In this document: positions 24,472-33,891 of the stretch, in pieces | How the letters are laid out: each line of letters starts with the position of its first letter | Position numbering within the stretch: position 1 is the first letter of the stretch | Assembly (NCBI GenBank): GCA_022766945.1 | Contig: JALEOU010000040.1 | Coordinates: 1-38,859, forward strand | Reading direction: 5' to 3' | DNA: 38,859 nucleotides | Source: Fusicatenibacter sp. | Lineage (GTDB): Bacteria > Bacillota > Clostridia > Lachnospirales > Lachnospiraceae | Position numbers and translations under genes: made by a program | The notes under the pieces: model-generated | The model's database searches: none | The model's input: the letters and a program-made list of their open reading frames with translations, nothing else | What the model was told of the DNA's origin: nothing

Positions 24472-25190
24472 GCAGATTGAGATTGGATAAATATCTGGCA
24501 GATATGGGGAAAGGAACCCGTACGCAGGTTAAGGGAATGATACGAAGCGGTCGTGTCACAGTAAATGGGCAGGTCATCAAAACAGCCGAATGGAAAGTGG
24601 ATACAGAACAGGATGCAATTCTTCTGGATGACCAGCCAATCAGATACGAAACTATGGAATACTGGATGCTCCACAAGCCATCCGGGGTGGTATCTGCAAC
24701 CACTGATGCCAAAGAGAAAACAGTGCTGGATCTGCTTCCGGATGCTGTGCGCAAGGATCTGTTTCCGGTAGGCCGTCTGGATAAAGATACCGAGGGACTG
24801 CTTCTGATTACAAACGACGGCGCGCTCGCGCATCGCCTGCTTTCGCCGAGATCCCATGTGGATAAGATGTATTATGCGAAAATTCAGGGAAAGGTCACAC
24901 AAGCGGATGCAGAACTGTTTGCACGCGGTGTGGATATCGGGGATGAAAAACCAACACTTCCTGCAAAACTGGAAATCAGAAAAAGTGACCAGTTAAGCGA
25001 AATTCTCATCACGATTCAGGAAGGGCGATATCACCAGATCAAGCGAATGTTTGAGGCAGCGGGCAAGCAGGTGATCTATCTGAAGAGGCTTTCCATGGGA
25101 CCGCTTGTTCTGGATGAGCAGCTGAAGGCAGGAGAAGCGCGGAGACTGACCGGAGAAGAAAGGAATCAATTATGCCATTTTTACCAATAA
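24468..25190 (+). CDS. RsuA/RluB/E/F-type pseudouridine synthase
   Basis: Isomerises uridine to pseudouridine in rRNA. An N-terminal S4 RNA-binding domain (LRLDKYLADMG, then VTVNGQVI) precedes the catalytic domain. That domain has the hallmark GRLDKDTEGLLLITNDG with nucleophile Asp105, and EGRYHQIKRMFEA near the C-terminus. The 240-aa size is typical of RsuA-like enzymes, and the target position is unknown. The start ATG overlaps the preceding stop as ATGA; an in-frame ATG at 24456 lies deeper inside the upstream gene and before the S4 domain. Its 3' end overlaps the YgiQ-like gene by 19 nt, making a compact three-gene RNA-modification unit. Confidence 0.93.
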   Translation: MSRLRLDKYLADMGKGTRTQVKGMIRSGRVTVNGQVIKTAEWKVDTEQDAILLDDQPIRYETMEYWMLHKPSGVVSATTDAKEKTVLDLLPDAVRKDLFPVGRLDKDTEGLLLITNDGALAHRLLSPRSHVDKMYYAKIQGKVTQADAELFARGVDIGDEKPTLPAKLEIRKSDQLSEILITIQEGRYHQIKRMFEAAGKQVIYLKRLSMGPLVLDEQLKAGEARRLTGEERNQLCHFYQ

Positions 25191-27109
25191 GCAGAAAGGA
25201 TATGGAAGAGAGGGGAATCACCAGACTGGATTTAGTCTATGTGATCGGCGATGCTTATGTGGATCATTCCTCCTTCGGACCTGCAATTATCAGCAGGGTA
25301 CTGGAATCTCACGGATATACTGTTGGCATCATTCCGCAGCCGGACTGGAAGAACGATGAGAGCATAACCATTCTTGGAGAACCGCGCCTTGCGTTTCTGG
25401 TTTCTTCCGGGAATATGGATTCCATGGTCAATCATTATACGGTGGCAAAAAAGCACAGGAAAACCGATGCTTTTTCACCGGGCGGACAAATGGGGCTGCG
25501 CCCTGACCGGGCGGTGACCGTTTATGGGAACCTGATTCGGAAAACATACAAACATACACCGATTATTCTCGGCGGTATCGAGGCTTCTCTCAGGCGTCTG
25601 GCACATTACGATTACTGGTCAGATCAGGTAAAACGATCGGTCCTTTTGGATTCCGGAGCGGATCTGATCTCTTATGGGATGGGAGAACGCTCGATCGTGG
25701 CTATTGCAGATGCACTCAACTCGGGGATTTCCATACAGGATCTCACCTTTCTTCCGGGCACGGTATATCGCTGCAAAACTCTGGATCATCTGGAACATCC
25801 GGTGCTCCTTCCGGAATTTGACCAGGTGAAGAAGAATAAAGCAGCGTATGCGAAAAGTTTCGCCATTCAGTACAAGAATACCGATGCTCTCACTGCACAT
25901 CCTCTTGCAGAGCCTTATGGCAATCAGGGATATGTCGTGCAGAATCCTCCCTCCCGGCCGCTTTCGACTCAGGAAATGGATGATGTGTATGATCTTCCGT
26001 ATATGAGAACTTATCATCCGATCTATGAGGAAGAAGGCGGTATTCCGGCACTATCGGAGATCAAATATAGTCTGACCAGCAACAGGGGATGCTTCGGATC
26101 CTGCAGTTTTTGTGCGCTTACCTTTCACGAAGGAAGAATTGTACAGACCAGAAGCCACGATTCCATCCTGCGGGAAGCCCGTCTGATGACAACAGAAAAA
26201 GATTTCAAAGGATATATTCACGATGTAGGAGGTCCGACCGCAGATTTTCGGGCGCCTGCCTGCAAAAAACAGCTGGAGAAAGGAGCATGTCCCAATCGGA
26301 ACTGCCTGTTTCCTTCGCCCTGCAGAAATGTGGAAGCTTCTCACAGTGATTACGTAAAGCTGCTGCGTTCACTGAAAGAGATACCCGGAATAAAAAAGGT
26401 CTTTATCCGCTCGGGCATCCGGTTTGATTATGTATTGCTGGATCGGGATCCGACTTTCCTTCGGGAACTTGTCAAAGATCATATCAGCGGACAGCTGCGC
26501 GTGGCGCCGGAACATGTTTCTGATCAGGTTCTTTATTACATGGGGAAACCGCCTCATAAAATCTATCAGGAATTTCTGCGAAAATTTGACGAATGTAATC
26601 GGAAAACAGGAAAACAGCAGTATGCGCTGCCGTATTTTATGTCTTCCCACCCGGGATGCGGACTGAAAGAAGCGGTTGAGCTGGCTGAGTATATCCGGGA
26701 TATGGGCTTTATCCCGGAGCAGGCGCAGGATTTCTATCCGACGCCTTCCACACTTTCTACCTGTATGTATTATACCGGTCTGGATCCGCGAACCATGGAA
26801 CCGGTGCCGGTCACAAAGTCGCCTCATGAAAAAGCGATGCAGAGAGCTTTGATACAATATCGGAATCCGGAAAACTACGATCTGGTATACGAGGCGCTTC
26901 GAAGAAGCGGCAGGGAAGATCTGATTGGTTACGGTAAAAATTGCCTGATAACACCGAAGAAAGGATCCGGAGGGTCCAGGGGAAGCAGCATTCAGGGAAA
27001 ACTGTCAAAGAAACCAGGCGGCAGATCCGAATCTTTCGATGGTCAGTCAAAAGCACGGAATCTGAAAAAGAAAACCATTCGGAACGTTCATAAAAAGAAA
27101 GATCGATAA
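25172..27109 (+). CDS. YgiQ family radical SAM protein
   Basis: A 645-aa radical SAM enzyme of the YgiQ family (N-terminal DUF-type domain, radical SAM core, C-terminal tail). The N-terminal region has VIGDAYVDHSSFGPAII and GGIEASLRRLAHYDYW, both strongly conserved in the family. The 4Fe-4S cluster motif CxxxCxxC is Cys307, Cys311 and Cys314 in GCFGSCSFC. Another Cys-rich patch (CPNRNCLFPSPC, about residues 374-385) may hold a second cluster. The last 50 residues are K/R/G/S-rich and disordered. The reaction is not established for this family. The start overlaps the pseudouridine synthase gene; AGAAAGGAA precedes the ATG. Confidence 0.92.
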   Translation: MPFLPISRKDMEERGITRLDLVYVIGDAYVDHSSFGPAIISRVLESHGYTVGIIPQPDWKNDESITILGEPRLAFLVSSGNMDSMVNHYTVAKKHRKTDAFSPGGQMGLRPDRAVTVYGNLIRKTYKHTPIILGGIEASLRRLAHYDYWSDQVKRSVLLDSGADLISYGMGERSIVAIADALNSGISIQDLTFLPGTVYRCKTLDHLEHPVLLPEFDQVKKNKAAYAKSFAIQYKNTDALTAHPLAEPYGNQGYVVQNPPSRPLSTQEMDDVYDLPYMRTYHPIYEEEGGIPALSEIKYSLTSNRGCFGSCSFCALTFHEGRIVQTRSHDSILREARLMTTEKDFKGYIHDVGGPTADFRAPACKKQLEKGACPNRNCLFPSPCRNVEASHSDYVKLLRSLKEIPGIKKVFIRSGIRFDYVLLDRDPTFLRELVKDHISGQLRVAPEHVSDQVLYYMGKPPHKIYQEFLRKFDECNRKTGKQQYALPYFMSSHPGCGLKEAVELAEYIRDMGFIPEQAQDFYPTPSTLSTCMYYTGLDPRTMEPVPVTKSPHEKAMQRALIQYRNPENYDLVYEALRRSGREDLIGYGKNCLITPKKGSGGSRGSSIQGKLSKKPGGRSESFDGQSKARNLKKKTIRNVHKKKDR

Positions 27110-27133
27110 GAATCTAAACTTTTCATAAAACAG

Positions 27134-27163
27134 TTGGTAATTGACTGGAAAATTTGTTACACT
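27134..27163 (+). promoter_or_regulatory. Predicted promoter of the 27.2-30.0 kb operon
   Basis: TTGGTA at 27134-27139 and TACACT at 27158-27163 have an 18-bp spacer with TGt just before the -10. The leader would be about 36 nt. Confidence 0.45.
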
Positions 27164-27205
27164 AGAAGGTAGTTTGACAAAAAGATACAGAAGGGAACAT
27201 GTGAT

Positions 27206-27823
27206 ATGAAAGTAAAAAAAGGAGAACGCGGATATATCCGATATGAGCAGAAGAAACGCTTTTTAGTGACACTGGGACTGTTTGCACTTCCCATGATCCT
27301 GTTTATCATTGGTCTGGTAGTGACCGATGGAAATAAAGCCAATATCTTTACTGTGATTGCCATGGTGGGATGCCTTCCTGCCTGCCGTTCAACGGTTTCT
27401 TTTATCATGATGATGCTGCAGAAACCATCAGAAACGAAAACTTATGAGGATATTTGCTCTCATGCGGGTGATCTGCTTATGTCATATGAAATGTATATCA
27501 CCAAAGAGACCAACAGTCTGATGGTTGAAGCAGCAGCGTTTTGTGGTGAAGAAGTTGCCTGCTTTACTTCCAGAGCAAAATCCGCGGAGCAGATCAATGA
27601 ATGCGAAGCATATCTGGCCAAGATTCTAAGAGCAAACGGATACCGCTGTCACGTAAAGATTTTTGACCGTGAAAAAGCATATCTGGAGCGATTGGATTCG
27701 CTGAACCGCAATCGTCTGGATCTGGAAAAATCAGCAAATGAAAAATTCACTCCGGATGAACGTTATCCGCTTCTTAGCCGGGACGAACTGGTGAAACATA
27801 CCATGCTGACACTGGCATTGTAG
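27206..27823 (+). CDS. Uncharacterised two-helix membrane protein
   Basis: I do not recognise a named family. Residues 18-40 and 45-71 are hydrophobic and likely make a membrane hairpin with both ends in the cytoplasm, since the first 17 residues are strongly basic (MKVKKGERGYIRYEQKK). The remaining 135 residues are a soluble domain with NECEAYLAKILRANGY in its middle and conserved-looking Cys at several points. No catalytic motif is evident. The ATG is preceded by AGAAGGGAACATGTGAT, a moderate ribosome site. It is followed after 15 nt by the RluA-type gene, so it probably belongs to the same transcript as lepB and recU. Confidence 0.72.
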   Translation: MKVKKGERGYIRYEQKKRFLVTLGLFALPMILFIIGLVVTDGNKANIFTVIAMVGCLPACRSTVSFIMMMLQKPSETKTYEDICSHAGDLLMSYEMYITKETNSLMVEAAAFCGEEVACFTSRAKSAEQINECEAYLAKILRANGYRCHVKIFDREKAYLERLDSLNRNRLDLEKSANEKFTPDERYPLLSRDELVKHTMLTLAL

Positions 27824-27838
27824 GAGATTGTAAAGAAC

Positions 27839-28819
27839 ATGAGAGAACTGACTGTGACAAACCGTGACTGCTCTCAGCAGCTGATCAAATATTTATCCAA
27901 ATATATGGAGGAAGCGCCAAAAAGCTTTTTCTATAAAATGCTCCGAAAAAAAAACATCTTGCTGAACGGGAAACGGGCAGACGGAAATGAAAAGCTGCAG
28001 GAAGGAGATGTCATTCGCATCTATCTTTCGGAAGAAACCATCGCAAAATTCCGCAAATCTGCAAATTCCAGCAGTAAAACCGGACCGCTGAAGCTATCGA
28101 TTGTGTATGAAGATGATCAGGTGATTTTTTTGAATAAACCTGCCGGTCTTCTCTCACAGAAGGCAGTTTTGCAGGATGTAAGTCTGACGGAATATCTTGC
28201 AGATTATCTGCATGAACAGGAAAAAAACTCCCGTGAGAGCATGTTTCGTCCCGGTATCTGCAATCGTCTGGATCGAAATACCAGCGGATTGGTACTTGCG
28301 GGGAAGAGTGTTGCTTCTGTTCAGCAGTTGTCATCTCTCATTGCAGAACACAGAGTGGATAAGTACTATCTGACACTTGTAAAGGGAAATCTTCGAACAT
28401 CCAGAAAAATCAGCGGATTTCTTGTGAAAAATCCAAAAACAAATCAGGTTACCGTTACAAAAACAGCAGATGCGGATGGTGTGCCGATTGAAACCTGGTA
28501 TGAACCGCTTTGTATCGGGAAGGAAATCACTCTTTTGAAAGTAAAGCTGATTACGGGAAAAAGCCATCAAATCCGCGCACATCTTGCAAGTATTTCCCAT
28601 CCGGTTGTCGGTGACACCAAATACGGGGATCCTGTATTGAATGAAAGATTCCGTAAAAGGTATAATCTTCGATATCAGCTGCTTCATTCATGGAAAACAG
28701 CCTTTCCGGAAATCGAAGGCGGATTGTCCTATCTTTCCGGTAAGAGTTTTACCGCGCCTGTTCCGAAACTATTTGGAGAGATCATAAAGGGCGAACAATT
28801 GACAGGAGACGAATTATGA
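27839..28819 (+). CDS. RluA-type pseudouridine synthase
   Basis: A pseudouridine synthase of the RluA/RluC/RluD family acting on rRNA or tRNA. An N-terminal S4-like domain (FYKMLRKKNILLNGKR, GDVIRIYL) precedes the catalytic domain starting IVYEDDQVIFLNKPAGLLSQ. The active-site motif CNRLDRNTSGLVLAGKS places the nucleophile at Asp145. A late KSHQIRAHLASISHPVVGD segment is the usual RluA C-terminal motif. At 326 aa the size is normal. The last 4 nt form an ATGA overlap with lepB. The RNA target cannot be inferred. Confidence 0.94.
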   Translation: MRELTVTNRDCSQQLIKYLSKYMEEAPKSFFYKMLRKKNILLNGKRADGNEKLQEGDVIRIYLSEETIAKFRKSANSSSKTGPLKLSIVYEDDQVIFLNKPAGLLSQKAVLQDVSLTEYLADYLHEQEKNSRESMFRPGICNRLDRNTSGLVLAGKSVASVQQLSSLIAEHRVDKYYLTLVKGNLRTSRKISGFLVKNPKTNQVTVTKTADADGVPIETWYEPLCIGKEITLLKVKLITGKSHQIRAHLASISHPVVGDTKYGDPVLNERFRKRYNLRYQLLHSWKTAFPEIEGGLSYLSGKSFTAPVPKLFGEIIKGEQLTGDEL

Positions 28820-29385
28820 GCAAACAGGACGAAAAAAAGAATAAGAAATCATCCGAAAAATCCGGTATCGGAAGAGAAATCTGGGAATATGTCAGGATGA
28901 CTGTGGTTGTTGTCGTTGTTGTTATTTTACTGGAACAATTTGTGATCATCAACGCGAGGATTCCCTCTCCATCGATGCAAAACACAATCATGACCGGTGA
29001 TCAGATTTTCGGAAGCCGTCTGGCGTATCTGAACAGTGATCCAGAGCGATATGATATTGTGATTTTTTACTATCCGGACGACGAGAGCCAGAAATTTATC
29101 AAGCGTGTGATTGGGCTTCCGGGGGAAACAGTCCGAATTGTGGACGGAAAAGTCTATATCAATGACTCCGAAACTCCGCTGGATGACAGTTTTTGTCCGG
29201 AAACTCCCTTAGGTGACTGGGGACCGTATACTGTTCCGGAAGATCATTATTTTATGCTCGGTGATAACAGAAATGTTTCCAAAGATTCGCGCTACTGGGT
29301 CAATACCTACGTAGCGAGGGACAAGATTATCGGAAAGGCTGTTCTTCGTTACTGGCCAATCACGGATCTTTCCCTGATAAAATAA
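28816..29385 (+). CDS. lepB: Signal peptidase I
   Basis: Removes signal peptides from secreted proteins at the outer face of the membrane. A charged cytoplasmic start (MSKQDEKKNKK) is followed by one membrane anchor of about residues 27-47 with a run of valines. The Ser-Lys dyad is Ser53 in PSPSMQNT and Lys96 in KFIKRVIGLPGE. The conserved GDNRNVSKDSRYW box is present near residue 155. With one membrane span and 189 aa it is the Gram-positive (SipS-like) form. ATGA overlap with the pseudouridine synthase gene indicates coupled translation. Confidence 0.96.
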   Translation: MSKQDEKKNKKSSEKSGIGREIWEYVRMTVVVVVVVILLEQFVIINARIPSPSMQNTIMTGDQIFGSRLAYLNSDPERYDIVIFYYPDDESQKFIKRVIGLPGETVRIVDGKVYINDSETPLDDSFCPETPLGDWGPYTVPEDHYFMLGDNRNVSKDSRYWVNTYVARDKIIGKAVLRYWPITDLSLIK

Positions 29386-29414
29386 TAACCGGTCAATTGG
29401 GAGGCAATTAGAGA

Positions 29415-29951
29415 ATGGCTACATGGAATTCCAGAGGACTTCGAGGTTCGGGGCTTGAGGAACTGATCAACCGTACGAATGACCAGTACAGAGACAAGGG
29501 ACTTGCACTAATCCAAAAAATACCAACACCGATTACCCCGATCCGGATTGACAGGGAAAGTCGTCAGATCACACTGGCATATTTTGAAAAAAAAAGTACA
29601 GTTGACTATATTGGAGCAGTGCAGGGGATCCCTGTCTGTTTTGATGCAAAGGAATGCAGGACGGATTCTTTTCCGCTTGCAAATATCCATGAGCATCAGA
29701 TCGTTTTTATGCAGGACTTTGAAAAGCAGGGCGGAATCTCCTTCCTGCTTCTGTATTTTACCGGACGAGATATCTTTTACTATCTGAGGTTTGAGACGGT
29801 CATGAAATTCTGGGAGAGAGCCAGAATGGGAGGACCGAAACATTTTTCTTTTGATGAGTTGGATAAGGCATTTATTCTTCCGGGAACGGGAAGTGGATTT
29901 TTAGTACCATATCTTGAGGGACTGCAGAAAGATCTGAATGTCAGGGATTGA
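29415..29951 (+). CDS. recU: Holliday junction resolvase RecU
   Basis: The Firmicute counterpart of RuvC: it nicks Holliday junctions and cooperates with RuvAB. The 178-aa product has the family signature almost throughout: WNSRGLRGSGLEELIN, then LALIQKIPTPITPI, and the nuclease core VDYIGAVQGIPVCFDAKE with the Asp, Glu and Lys expected of this fold. GGGAGG precedes the ATG. Its stop codon lies within the hisZ promoter -35 region. RuvAB and RecG are encoded elsewhere in this window, so the branch-migration and cutting functions are all present though not in one operon. Confidence 0.95.
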   Translation: MATWNSRGLRGSGLEELINRTNDQYRDKGLALIQKIPTPITPIRIDRESRQITLAYFEKKSTVDYIGAVQGIPVCFDAKECRTDSFPLANIHEHQIVFMQDFEKQGGISFLLLYFTGRDIFYYLRFETVMKFWERARMGGPKHFSFDELDKAFILPGTGSGFLVPYLEGLQKDLNVRD

Positions 29952-29976
29952 CAGGAAGATGCTTTTCCGATATAAT
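29948..29976 (+). promoter_or_regulatory. Consensus sigma-A promoter of the histidine operon
   Basis: TTGACA at 29948-29953 and TATAAT at 29971-29976 match the consensus in all 12 positions with a 17-bp spacer. The -35 box overlaps the recU stop codon. Such a strong promoter suggests control by repression. Confidence 0.85.
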
Positions 29977-29995
29977 ACCAATAGTTTGACTGCAT

Positions 29996-30016
29996 TACCA
30001 TGGTAGCACGGTAGCA
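29996..30016 (+). promoter_or_regulatory. Possible operator in the hisZ leader
   Basis: A perfect palindrome TACCATGGTA (29996-30005) overlaps two direct GGTAGCA repeats (30002-30008 and 30010-30016). They lie about 13-33 nt after the predicted start of transcription, a good position for a repressor. The leader is only about 62 nt, too short for a T-box. Confidence 0.35.
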
Positions 30017-30044
30017 GAGTAAAGTGTGAAAGTGAGGAATTAAG

Positions 30045-31292
30045 ATGGACCGTTTGATTCACACACCAGAAGGTGTGCGTGATGTCTACAATCAGGAATG
30101 TGCAAAAAAGATGTTTCTTCAGAACAAGATTGAAAAAGTCTTTCATGCCTACGGTTATCAGGATATAGAGACGCCAACCTTTGAATATTTTGATGTTTTC
30201 AGTCGGGAAGTAGGTACAACACCGTCGAAAGATTTATATAAATTTTTCGACAGGGAAGGTAATACGCTGGTGCTTCGCCCAGATTTTACACCTTCTGTGG
30301 CCAGAGCAGCCTCAATGTATTTTATGGATGAGTCTATGCCGATCCGACTGTGTTATCGGGGAAGCAGTTTTGTCAATAATTACAGCTATCGTGGAAGACT
30401 GCGCGAATCTACACAGATGGGCGTGGAACTTCTAAATGATGATTCCCCCATGGCAGATGCAGAGATTATCGCAATGACAGTGAAAGTCATGCTGGATGCA
30501 GGGCTTAGAGAGTTTCAGGTGAGCATCGGACACAATGAATATTTTAAGGCTCTGGCGCGGGAAGCAAATCTGGATGAGGAACACTTGATGGAGCTGCGGG
30601 AATTAATCTCGATCAAAAACCAGTTCGGTGCCATGGAATTACTGGAAGGTCTTGCTATCCGTGAGGATCTAAGAAAAGCGATCAGCGAAGTTCCAAAGAT
30701 GTTTGGTACTGTGGAAGTGTTGGAGAAAGCCAGGGGACTTACCTCCAATCCTGCGGCTCTTGAAGCAGTTACCCGTCTGAAGACAATCTATGAGATACTG
30801 AAGGATTATGGATATGAAAAATATATTTCCTTTGATTTTGGACTGTTGAGTAAGTTCCGCTATTATACAGGCGTGATTTTCCAGGCGTTTACCTATGGAA
30901 CCGGAGAACCAATTGCAAAAGGCGGAAGGTATGACCATCTTCTCGAGCATTTTGGAAAGAAAGCACCGGCCATTGGCTTTTGCATTGTGATGGAATCTCT
31001 GATGAATGCACTTGAGCGGCAGAAAATTGAGATTCCGGTACTAAATACCAGGACGATGATCCTGTATCCTGATTTTCTCCAGCCAATGGCGGTAAAGCTG
31101 GCGGTGGATCACCGCAGGAAGGGAATGGATATTGCCCTTGTATGCTTCGCACGAGACAAGGTTCTTGCAGATTATAAGGAATACGGCCGAAGAAATCAGT
31201 TTGGCGGAATCGTTTATATCCAGAAGAGAGACTGTGTTCTCGCAATTAATCTGTCAACAGACGATGTACAGCAGATTGAACTGAATGATTGA
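30045..31292 (+). CDS. hisZ: ATP phosphoribosyltransferase regulatory subunit HisZ
   Basis: A histidyl-tRNA-synthetase paralogue that lacks aminoacylation activity and forms a complex with the short HisG, giving it activity and histidine feedback inhibition. The class II synthetase-like core is visible: HTPEGVRDVYNQE at the start, RPDFTPSVARA, and motif-2-like CYRGSSFVNNYSYRGRLRE. The 415-aa length fits HisZ, and the immediate linkage to short hisG decides the call over HisS. GTGAGGAATTAAG precedes the ATG. It is the first gene of hisZ-G-D-B-IE. Confidence 0.94.
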   Translation: MDRLIHTPEGVRDVYNQECAKKMFLQNKIEKVFHAYGYQDIETPTFEYFDVFSREVGTTPSKDLYKFFDREGNTLVLRPDFTPSVARAASMYFMDESMPIRLCYRGSSFVNNYSYRGRLRESTQMGVELLNDDSPMADAEIIAMTVKVMLDAGLREFQVSIGHNEYFKALAREANLDEEHLMELRELISIKNQFGAMELLEGLAIREDLRKAISEVPKMFGTVEVLEKARGLTSNPAALEAVTRLKTIYEILKDYGYEKYISFDFGLLSKFRYYTGVIFQAFTYGTGEPIAKGGRYDHLLEHFGKKAPAIGFCIVMESLMNALERQKIEIPVLNTRTMILYPDFLQPMAVKLAVDHRRKGMDIALVCFARDKVLADYKEYGRRNQFGGIVYIQKRDCVLAINLSTDDVQQIELND

Positions 31293-31309
31293 GAGGATGG
31301 TGTACATAG

Positions 31310-31954
31310 ATGAGATATTTGACCTTTGCCCTTGGAAAGGGACGCCTTGCCTACCAGACGCTTGAGCTGTTTGAGCGGGTGGGTATTAACTGCGAGGAAA
31401 TGAAAAATAAAGATACCAGAAAACTGATTTTTACCAATGAAGAATTAAAGCTCCGTTTTTTTCTCGCGAAAGGACCCGATGTGCCGACCTACGTGGAATA
31501 TGGCGCAGCAGATATCGGAATCGTAGGAAAAGATACAATTCTGGAAGAAGGAAGAAAACTGTATGAAGTTCTGGATCTTGGCTATGGCAAATGCCGCATG
31601 TGTGTCTGCGGTCCCGAATCAGCCGGAGAATTACTGAAACATAATCAACAAATCCGCGTAGCAACTAAATATCCAAATATCGCTAAGGATTATTTTTATA
31701 ATAAAAAGCATCAGACGGTAGAGATTATTAAACTGAACGGCTCCATCGAACTTGCCCCGATTGTAGGTCTTTCGGAAGTCATTGTGGATATTGTGGAGAC
31801 GGGAAGTACGCTGAAAGAGAATGGTCTGCAGGTACTTGAAGAAGTATGTCCTCTTTCTGCCCGTATGGTAGTCAATCAGGTAAGTATGCGGATGGAAAAT
31901 GAACGAATTACACGTCTGATTCAGGATCTTAAGAGTGCGCTGCCAAAAGCATAA
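31310..31954 (+). CDS. hisG: ATP phosphoribosyltransferase, short form (HisG)
   Basis: Catalyses the first step of histidine synthesis, joining ATP and PRPP. Only the two-lobed periplasmic-binding-protein-like catalytic domain is present (214 aa). The C-terminal regulatory domain of long HisG is missing, so HisZ is required. Typical segments are [36 protein letters not shown] and the PRPP loop [25 protein letters not shown] precedes the ATG; hisZ ends 17 nt upstream and hisD begins 17 nt downstream. Confidence 0.97.
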   Translation: MRYLTFALGKGRLAYQTLELFERVGINCEEMKNKDTRKLIFTNEELKLRFFLAKGPDVPTYVEYGAADIGIVGKDTILEEGRKLYEVLDLGYGKCRMCVCGPESAGELLKHNQQIRVATKYPNIAKDYFYNKKHQTVEIIKLNGSIELAPIVGLSEVIVDIVETGSTLKENGLQVLEEVCPLSARMVVNQVSMRMENERITRLIQDLKSALPKA

Positions 31955-31971
31955 AGGAGAACGAAAAAACA

Positions 31972-33276
31972 ATGAGAATCGTAAAACTGACAAGAGAAAC
32001 AACAGAAAACATACTGGAAACGATGCTCCAAAGAAGTCCGACACAGTATGGTTCCTATGAAGCGGTTGTTCAGGAAATTATTGAAACTGTGAAAAAGAAT
32101 AAAGACCAGGCTCTTTTCGAATATGCAGAAAAATTCGATCATGTCAAGCTCGATGCATCCACACTTCAAGTGACATCCAAAGAGATTGATGACGCATATG
32201 AACAGGTAGATCCAGATCTGCTGCGTGTCATCCGAAAAGCAATGATGAATATCCGTGATTTTCATGAAAAGCAGAAACAAAACAGCTGGTTTACCACATC
32301 TGAAAAAGGTATTATGCTTGGTCAGAAGATTACGCCGCTAAAAAGAGTCGGTGTCTATGTTCCAGGGGGAAAGGCAGCTTATCCTTCCTCTGTGCTGATG
32401 AATATTATCCCGGCGAAAGTAGCAGGGGTAAAGGAAATTTGTATGGTGACTCCCTGTAATGCAAAAGGGAAAGTCAATCCTGTGGTTCTTGTGGCAGCCA
32501 GGGAGGCCGGTGCAGACAGAATCTTTAAAGCAGGCGGTGCACAGGCAATTGCTGCTCTTGCCTATGGTACGGAGAGTATCCCAAAAGCAGATAAAATTGT
32601 CGGTCCGGGAAACATTTATGTGGCACTGGCAAAAAAAGCAGTCTATGGAAATGTAAGTATTGACTCCATTGCCGGTCCCAGCGAGATTCTGGTTCTCGCA
32701 GACGAAACTGCAAATCCGCGTTTTGTGGCAGCGGATCTGCTCAGCCAGGCAGAACATGATGAGCTGGCAAGTGCAATTCTGATTACAACATCAGAGGAAC
32801 TGGCAAAGAAAGTAAGCGATGAAGTGGATGGTTTCCTTCAGGTACTCTCAAGGAAAGAAATCATTTCCAAATCCTTGGATAATTTTGGATATATTCTGGT
32901 GGCAGAAAGCAAGGAAGAAGCCATTGCCGCTGTGGATGAGATTGCACCGGAACATCTGGAAATTGTAACTTGCAATCCTTTCGAGGATATGATGAAAGTA
33001 CATAATGCAGGCGCGATTTTCCTTGGCGAGAATTCCAGTGAGCCGCTTGGCGATTACTTTGCCGGACCCAACCACATTCTGCCCACCAACGGCACAGCCA
33101 AATTTTTCTCACCGCTTTGCGTTGATGATTTCGTAAAAAAATCGAGTCTGATTTATTATTCAAAAGAGGCGCTCACCGAAATTCACGAAGACATCGAAAG
33201 CTTTGCAAAATCAGAAAAACTGACCGCACATGCAAATTCAATTGCGGTTCGTTTTGAACAGCGGGAGGAAGACTGA
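31972..33276 (+). CDS. hisD: Histidinol dehydrogenase
   Basis: Performs the last two steps, oxidising L-histidinol to L-histidine with NAD and a zinc ion. Zinc ligands are recognisable in LLSQAEHDELA (Gln and His), in EPLGDYFAGPNHILPTNG (Asp) and in LTAHANSIA (His). The NAD-binding region has VYVPGGKAAYPSSVLMN, and the mid-protein VGPGNIYVALAKK is conserved. The 434-aa length is normal. AAAGGAGAACG precedes the ATG. The stop TGA shares one base with the hisB ATG. Confidence 0.98.
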   Translation: MRIVKLTRETTENILETMLQRSPTQYGSYEAVVQEIIETVKKNKDQALFEYAEKFDHVKLDASTLQVTSKEIDDAYEQVDPDLLRVIRKAMMNIRDFHEKQKQNSWFTTSEKGIMLGQKITPLKRVGVYVPGGKAAYPSSVLMNIIPAKVAGVKEICMVTPCNAKGKVNPVVLVAAREAGADRIFKAGGAQAIAALAYGTESIPKADKIVGPGNIYVALAKKAVYGNVSIDSIAGPSEILVLADETANPRFVAADLLSQAEHDELASAILITTSEELAKKVSDEVDGFLQVLSRKEIISKSLDNFGYILVAESKEEAIAAVDEIAPEHLEIVTCNPFEDMMKVHNAGAIFLGENSSEPLGDYFAGPNHILPTNGTAKFFSPLCVDDFVKKSSLIYYSKEALTEIHEDIESFAKSEKLTAHANSIAVRFEQREED

Positions 33277-33866
33277 TGAGAGAAAGAATTGCCCAGATGG
33301 AGCGTGTGACCAGAGAAACTGCCATCAATCTCCGTTTGAATCTCGACGGTACAGGACAGAGTGATATACATACAGGGATCGGATTTTTTGATCATATGCT
33401 TGACGGATTTGCCCGTCATGGTCTGTTTGATCTGACGGTACAGGTGGAAGGCGATCTGGAAGTTGATGGTCACCATACCATTGAAGACACCGGAATTGTA
33501 CTTGGAAACGCAATCCGGGAAGCCGTAGGAGATAAGCAGGGTATCCGGCGATATGGCAGTATGATTCTTCCCATGGATGAAACTCTGGTTCTTTCCGCTG
33601 TGGACCTTTGCGGGAGACCCTATCTTTCCTTTTCTGCTGATTTTACCCGCGAAAAAGTAGGCGATATGGAAACAGAGATGGTACGTGAATTTTTCTATGC
33701 GGTATCCTATGCAGCTGCTATGAATCTACATGTAAAAGTTTTGGATGGGGGTAACAATCATCACATGGTAGAAGCAATGTTCAAGGCATTTGCGAAAGCG
33801 CTCGATGAAGCAGTATCCTATGATCATAGAATCAGTGGGGTGCTTTCCACAAAAGGAAGTCTGTAA
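33276..33866 (+). CDS. hisB: Imidazoleglycerol-phosphate dehydratase
   Basis: Removes water from imidazole glycerol phosphate using two manganese ions. The monofunctional 196-aa form has no histidinol-phosphatase domain. Three metal-binding motifs are present: [24 protein letters not shown] and [23 protein letters not shown] lies just before the ATG, inside the hisD end. A 25-nt gap separates it from the hisIE fusion. A separate histidinol-phosphate phosphatase (HisK or HisN type) must be encoded elsewhere. Confidence 0.97.
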   Translation: MRERIAQMERVTRETAINLRLNLDGTGQSDIHTGIGFFDHMLDGFARHGLFDLTVQVEGDLEVDGHHTIEDTGIVLGNAIREAVGDKQGIRRYGSMILPMDETLVLSAVDLCGRPYLSFSADFTREKVGDMETEMVREFFYAVSYAAAMNLHVKVLDGGNNHHMVEAMFKAFAKALDEAVSYDHRISGVLSTKGSL

Positions 33867-33891
33867 GATCAGTCAACGTATGGAGGACATT

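Noticed and set aside
29977-30044. T-box (His) before hisZ
   Set aside because: The leader is only about 62 nt, far shorter than a T-box, and has no terminator/antiterminator pair.
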